In this document: piece by piece, positions 62,526 through 64,000 of the stretch
How the letters are laid out: every line of letters begins with the position of its first letter
Numbering within the stretch: the first letter of the stretch is position 1
Assembly: GCA_947073545.1 (NCBI GenBank)
Contig: CAMTMP010000019.1
Location: 1-64,000 of the forward strand
Reading direction: 5' to 3'
From: an uncultured bacterium
Lineage (GTDB): Bacteria; Bacillota; Clostridia; Lachnospirales; Lachnospiraceae
Length of the DNA stretch: 64,000 nt
Made by a program: the position numbers and the translations under genes
Notes under the pieces: model-generated
What the model was told of the DNA's origin: nothing
The model's input: only the letters and a program-made list of their open reading frames with translations
Database searches by the model: none

Positions 62526-63374
62526 ATGTTTCGTACAAGATTACTGAGTGGTATTGTGCTGGTGGCGATTGCGCTGGGCGTGTTTTTGTCGGGAGGCGCG
62601 CTTCTTGCGGTGACGATTTTTGGCGTTTCTCTGATTGCGTATCAAGAGCTGACGAGAGCATGTAAGGTGCGCGGGAATGGAGCGGAGGCGGGTGCCCCGG
62701 TCATAGTGGGCGGTGTCATGATACTTGTGTACTATGCGATGCTGTGCCTTGCGCTGGCGCGTGACACCGGCATGGCCTTTCCGGCGATGATCATGGCGAT
62801 TGTGGCGGCTTTTCTGGCCTTTCTGTTCGTCTATGTGTTTACTTTTCCGAAATACCATGCGAATCAGATTATGTCGGCTATGTTTTCGTTTCTCTACGGG
62901 CCGGTGATGTTGTCCTTCCTCTTTTTGCTGCGGGAAGGCTTTGAAGATGGCATGTATCTGGTGTGGTTTGTGTTTCTCGCTTCATGGGGGAGCGATACAT
63001 GTGCCTACTGTGTGGGCGTGCTGATCGGGAAACATAAAATGACGCCAAAATTAAGCCCGAAAAAGTCCATAGAAGGCGCAGTAGGCGGTATTTTGGGAGC
63101 GGCGCTTCTGTTTGTTCTGTACACGCACTTTGTGATTAACCAATATACTGCGATGACGTTATCGCTGTCTCTCGCGGCAGCTTTGGGAGCGGCGGGCGCG
63201 CTTGTCTCCATGGTGGGGGATCTGGCGGCTTCCGCGGTGAAAAGAGATCATGAAATCAAAGATTACGGAAAGCTGATACCGGGTCATGGCGGGATCATGG
63301 ATCGTTTTGACAGCGTGATTGTGGCGGGGCCGATTGTGTTTCTGGGGATTGCGCTGGCTGTAGGATTCATGTGA
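62526..63374 (+). CDS. cdsA: Phosphatidate cytidylyltransferase
   Basis: CdsA converts phosphatidic acid and CTP to CDP-diacylglycerol for phospholipid synthesis. The 282-residue protein has about eight membrane helices and the C-terminal family signature KLSPKKSIEGAVGGILGA, with SWGSDTCAYCVGVLIGKHKM before it and KRDHEIKDYGKLIPGHGGIM, then DRFDS after it. AGGAGG precedes the ATG. The 153 bp before it show no clear promoter. Confidence 0.96.
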   Translation: MFRTRLLSGIVLVAIALGVFLSGGALLAVTIFGVSLIAYQELTRACKVRGNGAEAGAPVIVGGVMILVYYAMLCLALARDTGMAFPAMIMAIVAAFLAFLFVYVFTFPKYHANQIMSAMFSFLYGPVMLSFLFLLREGFEDGMYLVWFVFLASWGSDTCAYCVGVLIGKHKMTPKLSPKKSIEGAVGGILGAALLFVLYTHFVINQYTAMTLSLSLAAALGAAGALVSMVGDLAASAVKRDHEIKDYGKLIPGHGGIMDRFDSVIVAGPIVFLGIALAVGFM

Positions 63375-63519
63375 TGTGTGTTTCCCCGGATAAGCTGTTA
63401 CGGGATGGAAGCAGAGAAGCGGATTGCACAGGCAGGGTTTGAAAGTAAATTTAATTTAGCGAAAACGGATGAGAAGCGGGGCAGTCATGCGGAAGGATTG
63501 CTTCGGGACGAGGGCGAAA

Positions 63520-64000
63520 ATGAAGAAAATAGGAATACTGGGTTCCACAGGCTCCATCGGAACACAGACATTAGACATTGTCAGAAAAGAGAAGGATTTG
63601 GAGGTCGTGTCTTTAGCGGCAGGCTCCAATGTATCGCTTCTGGAGGCGCAGATTAGGGAGTTTCAGCCGAAGATTGCCGCGCTCTGGGAGAAGAAGGCTG
63701 CGGATGAGCTGCGGACGCGGGTGAAGGATATGCCTGTCCGCGTGGTGAGCGGTATGGACGGTCTTTTGGAAGTGGCTGTAGCGGAGGGGATGGAGGTACT
63801 TGTCACCGGCATTGTGGGAATGATCGGCGTCAGACCTACCATCGCGGCTATCGAGGCGGGAAAGGATATCGCCTTGGCAAACAAGGAGACGCTGGTGACG
63901 GCGGGACATATCATTATGCCCCTCGCAAAGAAAAAAGGCGTCTTGATTCTGCCTGTGGACAGCGAGCACAGCGCGATTTTCCAGTCCATGCAGGGGGAAA
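63520..64000 (+). CDS. dxr: 1-deoxy-D-xylulose 5-phosphate reductoisomerase, 3' end cut by window edge
   Basis: Dxr makes 2-C-methyl-D-erythritol 4-phosphate in the non-mevalonate isoprenoid pathway. The first 160 residues are visible. MKKIGILGSTGSIGTQTLDI is the NADPH-binding signature. GIVGMIGVRPTIAAIEAGKD and LANKETLVTAG follow, then PVDSEHSAIFQSMQGE, which contains metal and substrate residues. The frame has no stop before the window end. GAGGG lies shortly before ATG 63520. It supplies precursors for UppS, encoded upstream. The 145 bp between cdsA and this start hold no gene I can support. Confidence 0.96.
   Translation, partial: MKKIGILGSTGSIGTQTLDIVRKEKDLEVVSLAAGSNVSLLEAQIREFQPKIAALWEKKAADELRTRVKDMPVRVVSGMDGLLEVAVAEGMEVLVTGIVGMIGVRPTIAAIEAGKDIALANKETLVTAGHIIMPLAKKKGVLILPVDSEHSAIFQSMQGE

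Noticed and set aside
63378..63656. A 92-codon frame at the cdsA-dxr junction
   Set aside because: It overlaps the start of dxr in another frame, and the dxr N-terminus is unmistakable.
1..64000. CRISPR arrays, tRNA or rRNA genes, prophage or transposase genes
   Set aside because: No regularly spaced repeats beyond the coding repeat at 11-178, no tRNA-like cloverleaf with an anticodon arm, and no transposase or phage gene was recognised. The cloverleaf-like elements at 4084 and 26583 lack the T-psi-C and CCA features of tRNA.

Overview
The window looks like a chromosomal segment of a motile member of the Clostridia, most probably a Lachnospiraceae-type Firmicute. The reasons are a CodY repressor next to a fla/che operon, FliY, CheC/CheD and FlbD of the Gram-positive type, strong AGGAGG ribosome sites with frequent TTG and GTG starts, and a DUF5057-type surface protein. 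Family and order are inferences from gene content. Every gene I could support (61, two of them cut by the window edges) lies on the + strand. I saw no rRNA, tRNA, CRISPR array or intact transposon.

Layout. (1) 1-10.4 kb, accessory and competence: the 3' part of a large secreted DUF5057-like protein with a 14-residue N-terminal repeat, an orphan GspE/PilB ATPase, a GNAT-like protein plus a 60-residue partner, then comM and dprA. A terminator, promoter and structured leader are duplicated on both sides of the GNAT pair. (2) 10.4-13.6 kb: a small conserved protein, topA and codY. (3) 13.7-49.7 kb: a nearly complete fla/che superoperon, flgB to sigma-28 plus FapA, two small conserved proteins and a SwrB-like protein. 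It encodes the rod, the MS- and C-rings, the type III export apparatus, the hook, the stator, FlhF/FlhG, a PilZ protein and CheY/B/A/W/C/D. A terminator followed by a promoter divides it into flgB-flgE and flbD-onward sections. (4) 49.7-52.5 kb: a catalytically truncated MltG-like protein and a chemoreceptor. (5) 52.6-54.5 kb: rpsB-tsf with a long structured leader. (6) 54.6-60.1 kb, a second accessory insertion: the 5' remnant of a group II intron, a chemoreceptor translationally coupled to a sugar-type binding lipoprotein, a polysaccharide deacetylase and a bactofilin. (7) 60.2-64 kb: pyrH, frr, uppS, cdsA and the start of dxr.

The backbone dprA-topA-codY-fla/che-sigD-swrB-like-rpsB-tsf-pyrH-frr-uppS-cdsA-dxr follows the order known in Bacillus subtilis. 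The genes outside that order stand out as insertions. CodY is placed to tie motility to nutrient state, sigma-28 is made at the end of the operon to switch on late genes located elsewhere, and the two chemoreceptors feed the CheA/CheW complex encoded in the same block.

The most unusual signals are the duplicated control cassette around the GNAT pair, a family of cloverleaf-like palindromic elements between genes, the receptor/binding-protein fusion operon, a methionine-rich linker in FliY, and mutually exclusive pairings in the rpsB leader. None of these by itself proves a new system.
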